Program-made: the position numbers and the translations under genes
Notes under the pieces: generated by a model
Database searches by the model: none
Seen by the model: the letters and a program-made list of their open reading frames with translations, nothing else
What the model was told of the DNA's origin: nothing
Assembly (NCBI GenBank): GCA_037126765.1
Contig: JBBCBC010000053.1
Coordinates: forward strand, 124,001 to 188,000
Direction: 5' to 3'
Length of the DNA: 64,000 nucleotides
Source: Stenogyne calaminthoides
Lineage: Eukaryota > Streptophyta > Magnoliopsida > Lamiales > Lamiaceae
Part shown: piece by piece, positions 45,434 through 57,491 of the stretch
How the letters are laid out: each line of letters opens with the position of its first letter
Numbering within the stretch: the stretch's first letter is position 1

Positions 45434-46555
45434 TAAAAGAAAAAGACTCATTTTTGATATGTTATACAATTATAAGGAATGATCTCTATGTATAATTTAA
45501 TTTAAAAAGAATACCTTCTTTTAAATACCTTTTAATGGATTCTTATATATATATATATATACACCCTTCAATTAAGCAACTTATTTTGTTTGTATATATG
45601 ATAAATCTTATAATATTTAAGTAGTTAATTTTTTAAGATTTTATATATTTTTTAAACTTATAGTATTATTTAGGTGATTAAACAATGTTAGAATAATCAT
45701 AGTTTAGCTTGAATTGTTTTATTCTTTTAAAAAATTATGTTATTTTTAATTTTGAAAATTGTTAATTTTAATTTAGTGCGGCCTTTTACTATAATTAAGC
45801 ATAATGAATAAATAATATATCATTATATCTAATCTCTATATTTAGCGTAGTCTTAAGTTATGCATTGTATTCAGCCTATTATCTTTATGAGTCATATTTG
45901 GAGTATGTGTTTTTCTATATATCAGTGTTTTTTTTTTTGGAAATATTTTATATATAAGGTTTTGATCAATGTGTTTAAATGTGAATAGTTTATTATATTT
46001 TTTAGGTGTAATCAGAATATTCGATTAAAGGTTTATATAATTTAACATATGTCATTTATTATTTCATAATTTGTTTAAGGAATCAGTAAATTACTAATCC
46101 TTGATGTATAGTAGTATTTAAAGTTGGCTTAAAAAACAAGTAGTATTTAAAGTTTGTATGTTTTGGTAATTTATTTATGCTATTAATACGTGTATTAATA
46201 ATATCTATTAAAATATTAGCTAGATTTAGTTAAAGTATAATTACGTTAAACTCAGTTAAAAAAATAAATTAAATTAAACTATTACATATTCATTTTATAA
46301 AAAAAATAATTGTTGAAATGACTTATAAGATTTTTAAGCTACATTTTAATTATATTACATTTTTTTATATTAGATTAGTTCATCATTTTTTATATTATAT
46401 TTCTATTTTTAAGTACAAAACTTTAGTATACTATATCTTTTGTATGTGCGTTCAATGTTTAGCTAAAGTTCATGTTACAATGAATTTCACTGATACCTCA
46501 AATAATTGATTGTTCGTTATGTTTATATGAATATTTTTTTATGAGAAGTTATAAT
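44701..46555. other. AT-rich DNA, possibly degraded Helitron interior
   Basis: No family-specific coding sequence was recognised; the 44740-44937 frame has no known motif. TA microsatellites occur at about 45396-45428 and 45544-45560. Confidence 0.35.
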
Positions 46556-47182
46556 TTTTTAAAAATAATCACTAGATAATTAACATCCATTGATTTAGCT
46601 CAAGATTTAAAGCTTATTTATTAAGTCCAATGAAATTATCTTATAAATTAATCATTGCCTATAATCATGTCAAACTATTAATTGACAATTATTGATAATT
46701 TATTACATATAATAACAAAAATTAATATGAATTGTTACATATTATTTATTTAATCACATATTAATGTAATTTTGTGAAATTATCAAATTTCAGTTCCTAC
46801 AAACCGTCTACTTTCCTGGTAAGTTGTAAACGAATCTTTTTATTTTAAGTACTTTATTGATTGATTAATTATGTTAGACTATCATTTTTTTAAAATATTA
46901 ATCACTACATAATTAACATTTATGATTAGCTCAAGTATTAAATGTTATGTAATAACTTTTCAATGAAATTGTCTTATAATTTAATCATTTTCTAAAAATC
47001 GCGTCTAACTATTAATGGACAATTATTGATAGTTTAATACACATAATAACACAAATTAATATAAATTGTTACATATTATTTATTTCATTACATATTCATA
47101 TAATTTTTTGAAAATATCAAGTTCCACTTTCTACAAATTGTCTACTTTCCTGGTATGTCGTAAATAAATCTTTTTGTTATAG
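46556..47182. repeat. Diverged ~315-bp tandem duplication
   Basis: Two blocks (about 46556-46860 and 46888-47182) share, in the same order, AATCACTA.ATAATTAACAT, AATTGACAATTATTGATA-like, ATTGTTACATATTATTTATT and GTCTACTTTCCTGGTA. Identity is moderate, so the duplication is old. The repeated CTACTTTCCTGGTAAG phrase looks splice-donor-like, but no exon was supported. Confidence 0.75.
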
Positions 47183-48160
47183 ATTATTTTGTAGAGTTTA
47201 CCTAAGTTTATTATGAATTATTAATTTTATTTCTTATTATTGTTATTACTCAACATTTACTCTAATAAAAATAATGCATAATATATAAATGTTAAAATAT
47301 ACATATTCTATAAGCTTAATTAATGATATTTACTTATTTGACTAAATTTTTATCACTTTCTAAATGTGGTGTAAATGTTAGCTATCTATGAATATATGGA
47401 TTTAAATTTTGTTTTCACAATTCTCTTCATTTAATGGTGTATTATTTGGTTTTTGAAAAATAATAATCATAAGTTATGACTTGATTTGGTTTTTTTTTCC
47501 CTTGAATATAAGTTTTTAAACAAATAAGACTGTATATTTCATTTCACGATCTCCTTTGAAACATGCCTTGAATGTAGTGCACAATTTCCCCCATGTTTTT
47601 CTTAAATTGGTGCTAAATTCATTTTACAATTTTTACTAATTATTTTTTCGTTTCAATTTCAGTAGGTCTGCGATGATCCATTGAATAGTTTTTTTACTGC
47701 GATAGTTTAACTCTCAATGTAACAATTTATTTATGGTTGACTAAAGTTGTTTTGAACATTAACTTTAGCATGAAATAATATCCACTTTTTAATTTGTCAA
47801 TTCTTTTTTACTTGCATTTCTCATCGAATTTGTGTATGCATTGTTCAAGAACTTAGTAATTATGTTGGTGCTAGAGGCAAATGGAGCAAACATGAAGATA
47901 ACATGTACAAATATTTATTTGCGCTTTTGACATTGAGAATTTGACATGCATTGATTATGAGGACAAGAATATGTACATGACTTATTATTGGAGCCATTTA
48001 TTTCATCTCATATATTTTGTTATCAACTCTTTGAGGATTCTCAAATTTGAAAAAAAAAATCTCTACATATTTTATTTTTATTTTTATTTTAGTATATGAG
48101 ATGAATACAATATTTTATTTTTGTAATCTTGAAATGTCTTGGTCGAGATAATTGCACATA
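47183..48160. other. AT-rich DNA, no gene recognised
   Basis: A short translated stretch near 47860-47950 (ARGKWSKHEDNMYKYLFALL) might be coding debris, but it could not be assigned to a family. Confidence 0.35.
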
Positions 48161-48162
48161 AA

Positions 48163-49057
48163 TGTTAGGACCCAATTCATTACCTTTTCTATTTTAAAAA
48201 ATTAGGTAATTTCTTAAAATTGTTTCTTAATAGAGTTGGTGCGCTAGGTGGATTTCAATAAAATATATACAAGTCAATCAGGAAATTTTGTGTGGGTTTC
48301 ATACATGCATGAGACAGAGCTCCACTTTGACATTTGAATCATGTTTCCCTATAAAATATGATTAGACTGGATTCCATAACGTCGGGGATCATATAATATA
48401 ATAAATTAGATTTGTCTTATATGTTGTTGTGTTCGATATAATAAATCAGAATTAATCGAACATCAAAGAGTGACACGTGTAATGTTTGAATATAATCATG
48501 CCCGGTGGATGAGTTACTTTTTGTTCGCCAAACGATCAGAATTGCTCGGCCAGCCTACCGAACAAACATAACCAGGTCAGTATGTTCGAACTCAAATCTC
48601 CTGAAGAACTGTCTTAAAAGCGACGAACAGAAAGTCCAACCGAACAAAAGATTAATTCTGACGATTGACGACGTTTGCTCGAAGATCAATCTAGAAGATG
48701 AAGTCAGAAACGTGGCAACACCACCGGAGTTCTTGCATGATCCAAAGAATCCAGCACATGCTTTACCAAACCAGCTCATGCTTGACGAAGTACGATAAAT
48801 GGAAGAAAAAAGAAGAAGAAAAGGGTTGGTCCATAAAATAATCCCAAAAAGATAGCCTACAAAAATCCCCTGAGAGGTGAGGAATAGAAAAATCAGAGTG
48901 TTCATCCACATATATGAAAAACCCTAGAACTCATTCGTTAACCTGTATCGATTCATCTTCGTAAGATGTATCAAGAACTGTACGTGTAAAGCTCATAATA
49001 CTACATCCTGGCTTGGTATGCCCCCAGAGTAGTCATATATTGACGAACTGGGTCAAC
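48163..49057. other. LTR-like remnant of unclear type
   Basis: The block starts near TGTTAGGACCC and ends GGGTCAACA. It has a moderately GC-rich middle and a transcribed-looking 3' part (AAAACCCTAGAACTC ... CCTGTATCGATTCATCTTCG) as in many plant gypsy LTRs. A PBS-like TTGGTGCGCTAGGTGG lies inside it (48237), not after it, and no target duplication was found. The 97-codon frame 48505-48798 has no recognised motif. Confidence 0.3.
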
Positions 49058-49213
49058 AAATTCATCTTATTTACTGTTCATTTTGCACGTATATGTTTTG
49101 TTTGTGAGTTGTAATTAAATTAGCCACATAATATTCATCAACCGAAACGACTCGCGACATATGTGAAATTGTCTCTTATAACTATTAAAAAACTCTTAAC
49201 GTTGATTAATAAA

Positions 49214-49262
<49 letters not shown>

Positions 49263-49596
49263 CTTCTATGCTCAATGCAAAAAACATTGCACCACATATA
49301 TGTTAATATATTAGAGAGAGATTTTTAATATTGCTATGTATTATTTTATTAATCATAATTTATTAAATAAATTATCGTGTTATTTAAATAATAAATATTA
49401 TATATAATTCAATATATTATTATGACGAATACCATATGATTTTTTTTTCATCAGGGGATACCTAGAGTGTTAATATCACAAAAAAATTATTAATTTTAAA
49501 TTTATTTATGCTTATCAATTTATATTATATTCTACATACATTGTCAACATTATTAAATATTGAATTATTCAGATCTAACATATAATTAAAAGTGAT

Positions 49597-49643
<47 letters not shown>

Positions 49644-50155
49644 CACGATATGTATTATTATAATAAATTTATACAACCAATCGACAAAATTATAATATAA
49701 AAAATAATCACCCGTTAAAATAAGTTATTAATTGATGTTATTCAAATATAAAATTTATATAGTGGATAAGATTTCTAGATTTTTAAAATTTAGCAGATTG
49801 TCAAAATGATTAATGATTAAATTAAATAAATTATTATTGAAATTTACAATTTAATTAAGAAAATTAATTGACAATAAATTGGTGGATCATCAAAAAATAT
49901 TATAGACCAAGTCGACATTCTCATTGCACAAGTTTCAATTATATTTATTTCAATAAGAAATATATCCATAATATATTTTGGAAAAGATATATATCTATAA
50001 AAATTAATTTTTAAACAATATTTTTTTTATTTAAACAATTCATTATATTATATTTTACCAATATCATGTGTCCTTTTTAGTATTTCTAATATAATTAGAT
50101 TAACCAATATATTTAGTCTTGAATTTGTGTAGAATTAAGGATTATTGATGAATAA
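49058..50155. other. AT-rich DNA with TA microsatellites
   Basis: (TA)n tracts at about 49222-49260 and 49602-49640, the second preceded by (CA)n. No gene. Confidence 0.6.
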
Positions 50156-50760
50156 TCAGTTTGATCCTACACTTACATCTCCAATAGATGTTATCCATTC
50201 AGAAAAAACTTTCAATTTTGTGTAAACCATCATCCGATTCCAAATTCTGTAACTACATGTTTCTTGTAAGTGTCAGTAGAGTACAATCATTCCAAAAATG
50301 AGATGAACTTATTGTAGCGCGTACAATATCATGCCTTGTCTCTTTTGGAATAATCGACAATATCTGTCAGAAATCGCCTCCAAACACACCAGTCTTACCA
50401 CACAAGAGCTTTAATACAATATATTTACATCGTCGGAGTTTCATCCTGTATATGAGATCGGTCTTAATCAAAAGCTTCGCAAGATGACTATCCTGATTAA
50501 TATAGCAAGTAGAATTTTCAGTAGCATTAATAGGAATGACAAACCTAGAATGAGCAGAGAAGTGAAGTTATACCATGAATGCTACATTAATGAAAATCTT
50601 GTCTTTAGACCTCAAACCTATAGACAACGTCATCCATATACATATTTTTCCAGTTCCACTGTATCCATACACAAATAGTACCCCACCTCTATTAGAACGA
50701 ATGAACTTGTGTATTTATCCATAAACATCTTGTTGTTCATCACTAAGTCTACTCATCAAA
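50156..50760 (-). pseudogene. Helitron Pif1-like helicase, central part (minus strand)
   Basis: On the minus strand the translation reads RLSDEQQDVYG, FIRSNRGGVLFVYGYSGTGK (Walker A) and LSIGLRSKDKIFINVA, then RFVIPINATENSTCYINQ and HLAKLLIKTDLI. It goes on with GKTGVFGGDF..ILSIIPK, RHDIVRATISSSHFWND, LTLTRNM and EWITSIGDVSVG. These are consecutive motifs of the Pif1-like helicase domain of plant Helitron RepHel proteins. Several stops and shifts make it a pseudogene. Its upstream part lies across the LTR insertion at 55015-55155 on the same strand. Confidence 0.85.
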
Positions 50761-50765
50761 TACTC

Positions 50766-52220
50766 TGTTGGGATATTTTAGTTTTGATGAATTATGCCAA
50801 AACATTATCAACTTGTGTTTTTTGAAGCTAATTTACAGATAACAAGTTGAGGAGGAACGGAAGAACAAATTGAGGGGGAACTCACGAAATCAGATGAAGA
50901 TGATCGAGATCAGACGAGGCTGCAGACGAGGCTGATCAAGATCAGATGAGTAGGATGAGTTCGAGTAAACCGATGATTTGAACAAGAAGAAATTATGCTG
51001 ATTTTTTGAAGAAGAAATGCTTATCTTAAATCTTGATCAAAGAATGATGCAAAGATCTTGATCAAAGGTCTGGAGCATCTGATCTCTGATCTTGTCTGTC
51101 TTTGAATCGAATCGATAGCGATCAGAATCGATCTGCCCGATCAGGTAATCGACTTTGTCAGGCGAGCAGATCGGTTAGCAAATATCAATCACCAGGCAGA
51201 TCGGATCACGGCAAGAACAGATCGTACCTGAGATCGATATTTAAGAAGAATAGATCACCAGACAGATCGATCACCAGATCTAAACAGATCGATTCTGTTA
51301 TCTTTGAATCGATCGCTTCGATTTCGAGATGCGATGGCTGAGAATCGAGCGATGAACAAAAGATAAGGTATGAAATGATCGGATCCGATTAGACACAAAC
51401 AAAAGCGGTGATCAATAAGAAGATAACAACATATATGGATGTGACATAAAGCCGCAAACAACAAAGGCAAAAGGACAAAGAAAAAGTGGAAGATTATTAG
51501 TATGGATTTGAATATTACTCCAAATCGGTAATATTCAAATCCACACTATAAATACATTGCACTAGCTTAAAAAAGAAGATAATGGAGGATCCGCAAAGTG
51601 AAATTAAAAGCCAAATATTCAAGCAACTCCATTCAAGAACACAGAGCATTACATACACACATATATCCAAAAGTGTTCTACCCTAGATAAGCACAAATGC
51701 CATATCCTAGCTTAGAGAGATTTTCCCATCCCAAAGCATTGAGGCTAAACAAATGTAAGGGAAAATCTCAACCTAGTTGGAAACCAAACAATCTTATACC
51801 CAAACTCAAGAGTCGGTTAAGTTTGTAGGTGAGTGTGAACTTCAGTAAACATCTAGCAATCCGAAAGGGAGGGTAGGCAATCCGTGAGGGTGATAAGTCC
51901 CGTTTGAGTGTGAACTCGGTAAACATCTGTTGGGTGTTGGACTAACACGTTAAACTAAGTCCGCTTGGTTAAGTTGGTGCCCCATGAAGGGAAGAGTGGA
52001 TGAGGGACGAGAGTTGTCCGAACCACTATAAAAATTGTTGTGTTGTTTATCGCTTTATGTTCTTATATTGTCTTATGCATTCGATTATAAGCAAAAACAC
52101 AACACACATGAGCTTAAAAAAAAATATGTAATCACTCACCGCCTCACCCTCGCTTTTATATGCATCGCTTTTAAAATGTTTGCTTCCAAGACGCAAAATG
52201 GGTTTAATAGGGACCTCACA
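50766..52220 (+). repeat. LTR copy 4
   Basis: 1455 bp, clearly diverged from the 12-kb copies. It has the GATC-rich U3, then the dyad (51499-51517 / 51529-51547) and TATA box, and only one or two units of the GTGATAAGTCCCG repeat. Ends CCTCACA. Confidence 0.85.
51499..51557 (+). promoter_or_regulatory. LTR promoter dyad with compensatory change
   Basis: Arms of 19 nt with one mismatch and an 11-nt loop end in the TATA box ACTATAAATAC. Relative to the 13.2-kb copy the G-C pair in GAATGT/ACATTC is an A-T pair (GAATAT/ATATTC), and the stem is longer by two pairs. Both arms changed together. Confidence 0.6.
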
Positions 52221-52356
52221 AAGTGGTATCGGCGAGGTGTTCAAACGGTTCAATCGATTTCAAAGTAACCACTGAATCGATATTTTAAAAAAGAAAACCC
52301 GCTTTTAAAAATGCATATATTCGATGTTTTGGGCCATTATCAAAAAGGGGGAAATT
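52221..52356 (+). other. Internal domain of the 50-kb cluster
   Basis: 136 bp. It begins AAGTGGTATCGGCGAGG, a PBS-like site altered from TGGTATCAGAGC, and ends with the polypurine tract AAAAAGGGGGAAA before TTGTTGGGA. Unlike the 12-kb internal domains it contains a single leader unit and no inverted PBS arm. Confidence 0.75.
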
Positions 52357-53847
52357 GTTGGGATATTTTATTTTGATGAATTATGCCAAAACATTATCTT
52401 CTTGTGTTTCGAAGCTAATCTACGGATAACAAGTTGAGGGGGAACGAAAGAACAAATTGAGGGGGGAACTCACGAAATCGGAAGAAGATGATCGAGATCG
52501 ACGAGGCTCTTTTAGACGGACGAGATTAGATGAAGTAAGATGAGTTCGGGAGTTAATCGATGAAAGTGAAAGCAAAATCGAAAGAGAAGATAAGCTAAGC
52601 CACCGATCGGAAGATCGGATGACCCGGATGACTTGATCGGATGACTAGAATGCACCCGGATCGGATGATCGGAAAAAAAGATGAAATGATCCGGTGATCG
52701 GAAGAGCGAATAAGTCGATCGAAAAGAAAATCGACCGGAAGATCGAGAGAAGGTTGCGGATCGGAGGAGGCGGATGACCGTCGAGATCGACGTGATCAAG
52801 ATCGATATGAAGATGAGCAGATGATCAAGATGGCGTGATTGAGATCGGATGTGCTAAACCGATATGCTAACCTAATATGCTAACCCGATGTACTAACTGA
52901 TGCGGATATACCGATATCTTGATTGATGCTATAATCGATCGATCATATGAGCTAATCGATCAAAGTAGAAGAAATCGATATCGAGAACCGTAAACTGCAG
53001 ATACCGGATCGAAAGAAGTCATCGTAAGAGAAGTCATCCAAGTCATATTCATCGAGAATCGTAACGCCATCGATGATCGTTAGCTCGAATGCTAGTGACC
53101 GAGGGTCGATTGTCCGAAGACAAGAATCGAACTCGGTCCACCGAGTGTCAAGATGTCTCGATCGCATAAGGTCCGCCAAGAGAAGTCACCAAGGCTCGTA
53201 ATGGTACCGAAGACTCGAGGCTCGGAGATCCTGAATGGTTCAAGGCGAGGAATCTGGAGGAATATAGCCGATTGAATCGGTGACGTGGACCAATGAGAGG
53301 AAGACAACCAACCTGGAAAAGTTCGCAAAGAAGTTTCGAGAATAGTATGGATTTGAATGTGACTCCATCCAACGGTAACATTCAAATCCACACTATAAAT
53401 ACAAGTTCTTCCTTCATAATTCGGTGTGGAAGTGTGAGGAAGAGTGTGCAAACACCATTGAAGCTACAGAGCCAAATCATCTAACATTCCCAAAAGGGAG
53501 GGTAGGCAATCCCGTGAGGGTGATAAGTCCCGTTTGAGTGTGAACTCGGTAAACATCTGTTGGGTGTTGGACTAACACGTTAAACTAAGTCCAGTTGGTT
53601 AAGTTGGTGCCCCATGAAGGGAAGAGTGGATGTAGGACGAGTTGTCCGAACCACTATAAAATTGTTGTGTTGTTTACTGCTTTATGTTCTTATATTGTCT
53701 TATGCATTCGATTATAAGCAAAACACAACACACATGAGCTTAAAACGCAAAAATATGTAATCACTCTGCCCTCACCCTCGTTTTTATATGCACGCTTTTT
53801 AAAATGTTTGCTCCGCACGTGCAAAAATGGGTTTAAGGGACCTCACA
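52357..53847 (+). repeat. LTR copy 5
   Basis: 1491 bp, ending CCTCACA. Dyad and TATA near 53346-53400. Its first ~1135 bp are the closest relative of the inverted segment that follows (shared GAAGTGTGAGGAAGAGTGTG and GCAAACACCATTGAAGC). Confidence 0.85.
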
Positions 53848-53877
53848 AAGGGTAACATTCTTGACCGTGGTTCTATA

Positions 53878-55014
53878 ATTGGGAATGCTAGATGATTTGG
53901 CTCAGAGCTTCAATGGTGTTTGCACACTCTTCCTCACACTTCCACAATCAATTATGAAGGAAGAACATATTTATAGTGTGGATTTGAATGTTACCGTTGG
54001 ATGGAGTCACATTCAAATCCATACTATTCAGAAACTTTTCTGCAATTTTTCCAGCTGGGTTGTCTTCCTCTCATTGGTCCACGCCACCGATTAAATTTAT
54101 ATTCCTCAGATTCCTCGCCTTGGAACCATTCAGATCTCCGAGCCTCGAGTCTTGATTCTGCTCGAGCCTTCAGTCAATCTGGCCTTCACCGGTTTCTTCT
54201 CTTGGCGGACCTCCGATGCGATATCGACATCAGCCGATCGAGTTCGGGAGTTCTTCTGTCTTGAACCAACTGACCCTCAAAGTACTAGCATTCAGCTAAC
54301 TGATCATCAAGAGCTGCTTCGATTCTCGATGAATATGACTTGGATGACTTCTCTTCCGATGACTTCTTTCCCGATCCGTATGCAGATTTACGGTTCTCTC
54401 GATATCCGATTTCTTCGATCGTCCGATCAAATTTCATATGATCGATCAAGATAGCATCAGTCAAGATATCAAGATATCCGTGATCGATGGAAGTACATCG
54501 TTAAGATATTAGGTTAAGATATCACTTTAGAACACATCCGATCTCAATCACGCCCCGATCTTGATCATCCGCTTCATCTTCATATCCGATCTTGATCACG
54601 CCCGATCTCGATCACCCCATCCGCCTCTTCCGATCCGCAATTTCTTCCGATCTCACTTTTCCGATCACTATTCGCTTCTTCCGATCACCAGATCACCATT
54701 CGGTTTTTCTCGATCATCCGATCAGTTCTGCTCGGGCCATCCGATCAAAGTCATCCGTCATCCGATTTTAGTCACCGGGGCTTATATATCTTCTTCTCGA
54801 TTTTGCTCAGTTTCACTTAACTCCGAACTCATCTAATCATTCGATCTCGATCGCCTGCTCAGAATCTTCGCCCCGATCTCGATCATCTTTTCGATTTCGT
54901 GAGTTCCCTCAATTTGTTCTCTTCCCCCCTCAACTTGTTATCTCAGAGATTAGCTTCAGAGACACAAGTTGATAATGTTTTGGCATAATTCATCAAAACT
55001 AAAATATCCCAACA
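53878..55014 (-). repeat. Inverted partial LTR (copy 6)
   Basis: On the minus strand this starts with TGTTGGGATATTTTAG at 55014 and runs through the GATC-rich U3, the TATA/dyad (near 53970-54030) and the AAGTGTGAGGAAGAGTG phrase, stopping at a point equivalent to about 53491 in LTR copy 5. The rest of the LTR is missing. Confidence 0.88.
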
Positions 55015-55158
55015 TACTCATCATTAAAAATCTATTCCGAGAAAAAAATTAAGATCGAATTCAGCTATTGTCATATCCTCAAAGTCCTACAGAGAGTTGT
55101 CAATAGTCCGCAACATATTATCAATTTCTATAAGACAATCATTCTTAACTGGATATAG
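55015..55158 (-). pseudogene. Helitron helicase, N-proximal piece (minus strand)
   Basis: Minus-strand translation gives YPVKNDCLIEIDNMLRTIDN, DFEDMTIAEFD and LNFFLGIDF, the segment that precedes the Walker A region in Helitron helicases. It continues into 50760 once the LTR cluster and one TACTC are removed. Confidence 0.75.
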
Positions 55159-55159
55159 T

Positions 55160-55975
55160 TTTGATGTACAAATTTCGAATGATACTTTTTTTAGAGGTGG
55201 TGATGATCTGATCGGTCATATTGTTGATAATACTCCTGATTTTAAGAATATGAAGGACGGTCATTGTTATTTTTGCGTAACGTAGCAATTCGCGGCTCCT
55301 ATGTAGGATGTTGTTAGGTCCATAAACGATCACATGATTCGGTTGAATGAAAATGAACCACATACTTATTTGATCTCATTTAGTCATTTCCATGTTGATT
55401 CAAATGTTGATCATCTTTCTAATGTGCATACTCCTGATCAATTCTTGAATAGTCTGAAGTGTTCGGGTGCTCTTGATCATGAACTAAATTTAAGAATTGG
55501 AACATCGATAATGTTATTTAGAAATATTGGCCACTCCAGGGGTTTGTGCAATGGAACCATATTTTGGTCTTTTAATATTATATTTATTATTTTTTTCCTC
55601 ATCTTTTGAAGGTTGAATATGTATTAGTTCATTAAATCTACAATGAAATGTTTTTTTTTCAATATGTAGGTTGGTTATTACAATTGGATGGGTGATAGAA
55701 TGCTTGAAGCTAAACGGGAAGTAATGTCGGGTAGTTAAATTTGATATCTTGGCTTACGTTGACTGCTTTTGGTCACAGATTGTCGTTCAGATTTCAACAG
55801 AGACAATTTTAGTTGATTGTTTTATATGTTATGTCTACAAATTAAAGTCAAGGACAATCATTTTCTCATGTAGGAAACTTTTTACAGAACTCAGTTTTAG
55901 TCATGGACAATTGTATGTAGTTGTTTCCCGAATAACAAGTCTCTAGGATTTGAAGATCCCATTGTGCATTGATGA
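55160..55975 (+). pseudogene. Helitron helicase, C-terminal part (plus strand)
   Basis: The plus strand reads FFRGGDDLIGHIVDN, then NEPHTYLISF, VHTPDQFLNSLKCSGALDHE, LNLRIGTSIMLFRNI, and GLCNGT. After a degraded stretch it continues SFSHGQLYVVVSRITSL and GFEDPIVH. These are the last motifs of Helitron/Pif1 helicases, in order. They follow on from the protein end of the minus-strand part at 50156 and not from its neighbour at 55158, so the locus contains an inversion. Multiple stops; not functional. Confidence 0.85.
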
Positions 55976-56437
55976 TAATTGTGATTGTAGTATCACAAAA
56001 AAATGTAATTTTCATGAAGTTTTTAAGAATATATATTTTTGTAATAATAAATGTTCAAATGTCACACCTTTTCATGATGTTATATTTTTATTAAAGTTAT
56101 TTACATATAGGATTATTACAATATTTATTATTAGTATTATTGTTCATAAATAATATATTATATTTTCTCAAACACTTTATAATGAGTCTACTGGTTGTCA
56201 AATTAATATTTAACATGAAAATATTAGATATCTTATATATGTAAATATATATTTTTGTGAATTTTTATATTATAACAAAATACTGATATAAATTGTTTTT
56301 TGTAAATTTCTTAAATTATGTCAAAATCATATATTTTTATATGTTAAAATTATATATTTTTAAAATTAATAGATATTTTTATCATGAATATAAATATTAT
56401 ACATCATAATAATAGTACGATTAATGTAAAAAAAATA
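55976..56437. other. AT-rich DNA, possible Helitron 3' region
   Basis: I looked for a GC hairpin followed by CTRR and found none. Composition is almost wholly A/T. Confidence 0.5.
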
Positions 56438-57057
56438 GGCTTAATTTTTTAAAAAATCACCACTCTCAGAGTTTTTATCAATTACAACATATCTTTTTTT
56501 TTTCTTTTGCAATTCAAGATATCACCTTTTAAATTTTTGCAATTTAAAGCAGTTGCCCATTTTCTGCTGCAGGAGCTGCTAAATAGATGTCTATATAGGA
56601 TGTCACGACTCATGAATAAAATAGTTTTTTATTTTTTTTATTTGAATTTTTTTTAAGGAAAACAATATCTTAAAAACATTTTTCTAAGTTTAGGAATAGA
56701 ACTCCCAAACTCATCATGACAAAGCTCTTATTATTTCTCCAAAAAATTTAAAAGAAGAAGGCTAAATTGCTCATCAAATTGCAGCTCCAAATTTTTTAAT
56801 ATTAAGATTATTTTGTAAATATTATTTAAAAAAAAATACTTTTAGTTTAAAAAAATATGTTTATTTAACAGTCTTGACATCCTACGTGGATATTTATGTC
56901 AACTCCCGTAGCCACGTCATTTAATTATTGTCGAAAATTTGACAAATACTTTGAATAAAATAACTTTAAAAAGTGATGTCTCGAATTGCAAAAAAAAAAA
57001 AAGTATATTGTAATTGATAAAATTTTTAAAGATTGTGATATTTTTAGCAATTAACCC
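56438..57057. mobile_element. Mutator-like inverted-repeat MITE
   Basis: The left end GGCTTAATTTTTTAAAAAAT, with TTTTTATCAATTACAACATA further in, matches the inverted right end GGGTTAATTGCTAAAAATAT and TTTTATCAATTACAATATA. Inner matches include GCAATTCAAGATATCACC against GCAATTCGAGACATCAC. The A-rich flanks are similar (AAAAAATA), so an exact 9-bp duplication cannot be proved. Non-coding. Confidence 0.72.
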
Positions 57058-57244
57058 AAAAAATATTATAAAGTGAAGAATATTAATTCTTCTTTGAAAA
57101 AAAAAATTATTTAACAAATCAATTGTTATGAATAAAATTAAGGGAGCCACTAAACATACCTCATAATCCCCTATTCACATCCCATAATTTTTAAATAAAA
57201 AATAGACTTACACAAGATGATCCTAATGCCCTATATATATAAAT

Positions 57245-57491
57245 AGTACTTCATTTCTGCTTTTTAGATTGATTGTGTACTATTTGACTCGTGTTTTAGC
57301 GAGCGAGTTGTTTATTAGTATATAAAATGATAAAGAGATTTTTAAGGTGGAGTATAATAGTCCTACCCCTCATCTATCCTACACATCCTTAAAAGTGACT
57401 TTATCATTTAATATACTAATAAATAACTCGCTCGCAAAAAAAGGATAAGCCAAAAATCAAATGGTCAAACAAAAATAAGACGAAGGTAGTA
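57245..57491. mobile_element. Stowaway-like MITE with long inner palindrome
   Basis: The outer arms AGTACTTCATTTCTGC and (inverted) ACTACCTTCGTCTTA are weakly conserved. The inner arms GCGAGCGAGTTGTTTATTAG and TATATAAAATGATAAAG are well matched by CTTTATCATTTAATATA and CTAATAAATAACTCGCTCGC. Non-coding. Confidence 0.7.

Larger units (their letters stand above)
50766..55014. mobile_element. Rearranged LTR cluster ending in an inverted partial LTR
   Basis: Same family as the 12-kb array. LTR 50766-52220, internal domain 52221-52356, and LTR 52357-53847 are all plus-strand. After an 8-30 bp junction, an inverted copy (about 53878-55014) of the first ~1135 bp of the LTR follows. The cluster starts TGTTGGGA and ends TCCCAACA, so both outer tips are LTR starts. 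TACTC flanks both sides (50761-50765, 55015-55019), inside the helicase pseudogene. Confidence 0.9.

Noticed and set aside
48505..48798. 97-aa frame that could look like a gene
   Set aside because: No recognisable motif, frames on both strands, and it lies inside an LTR-like remnant.
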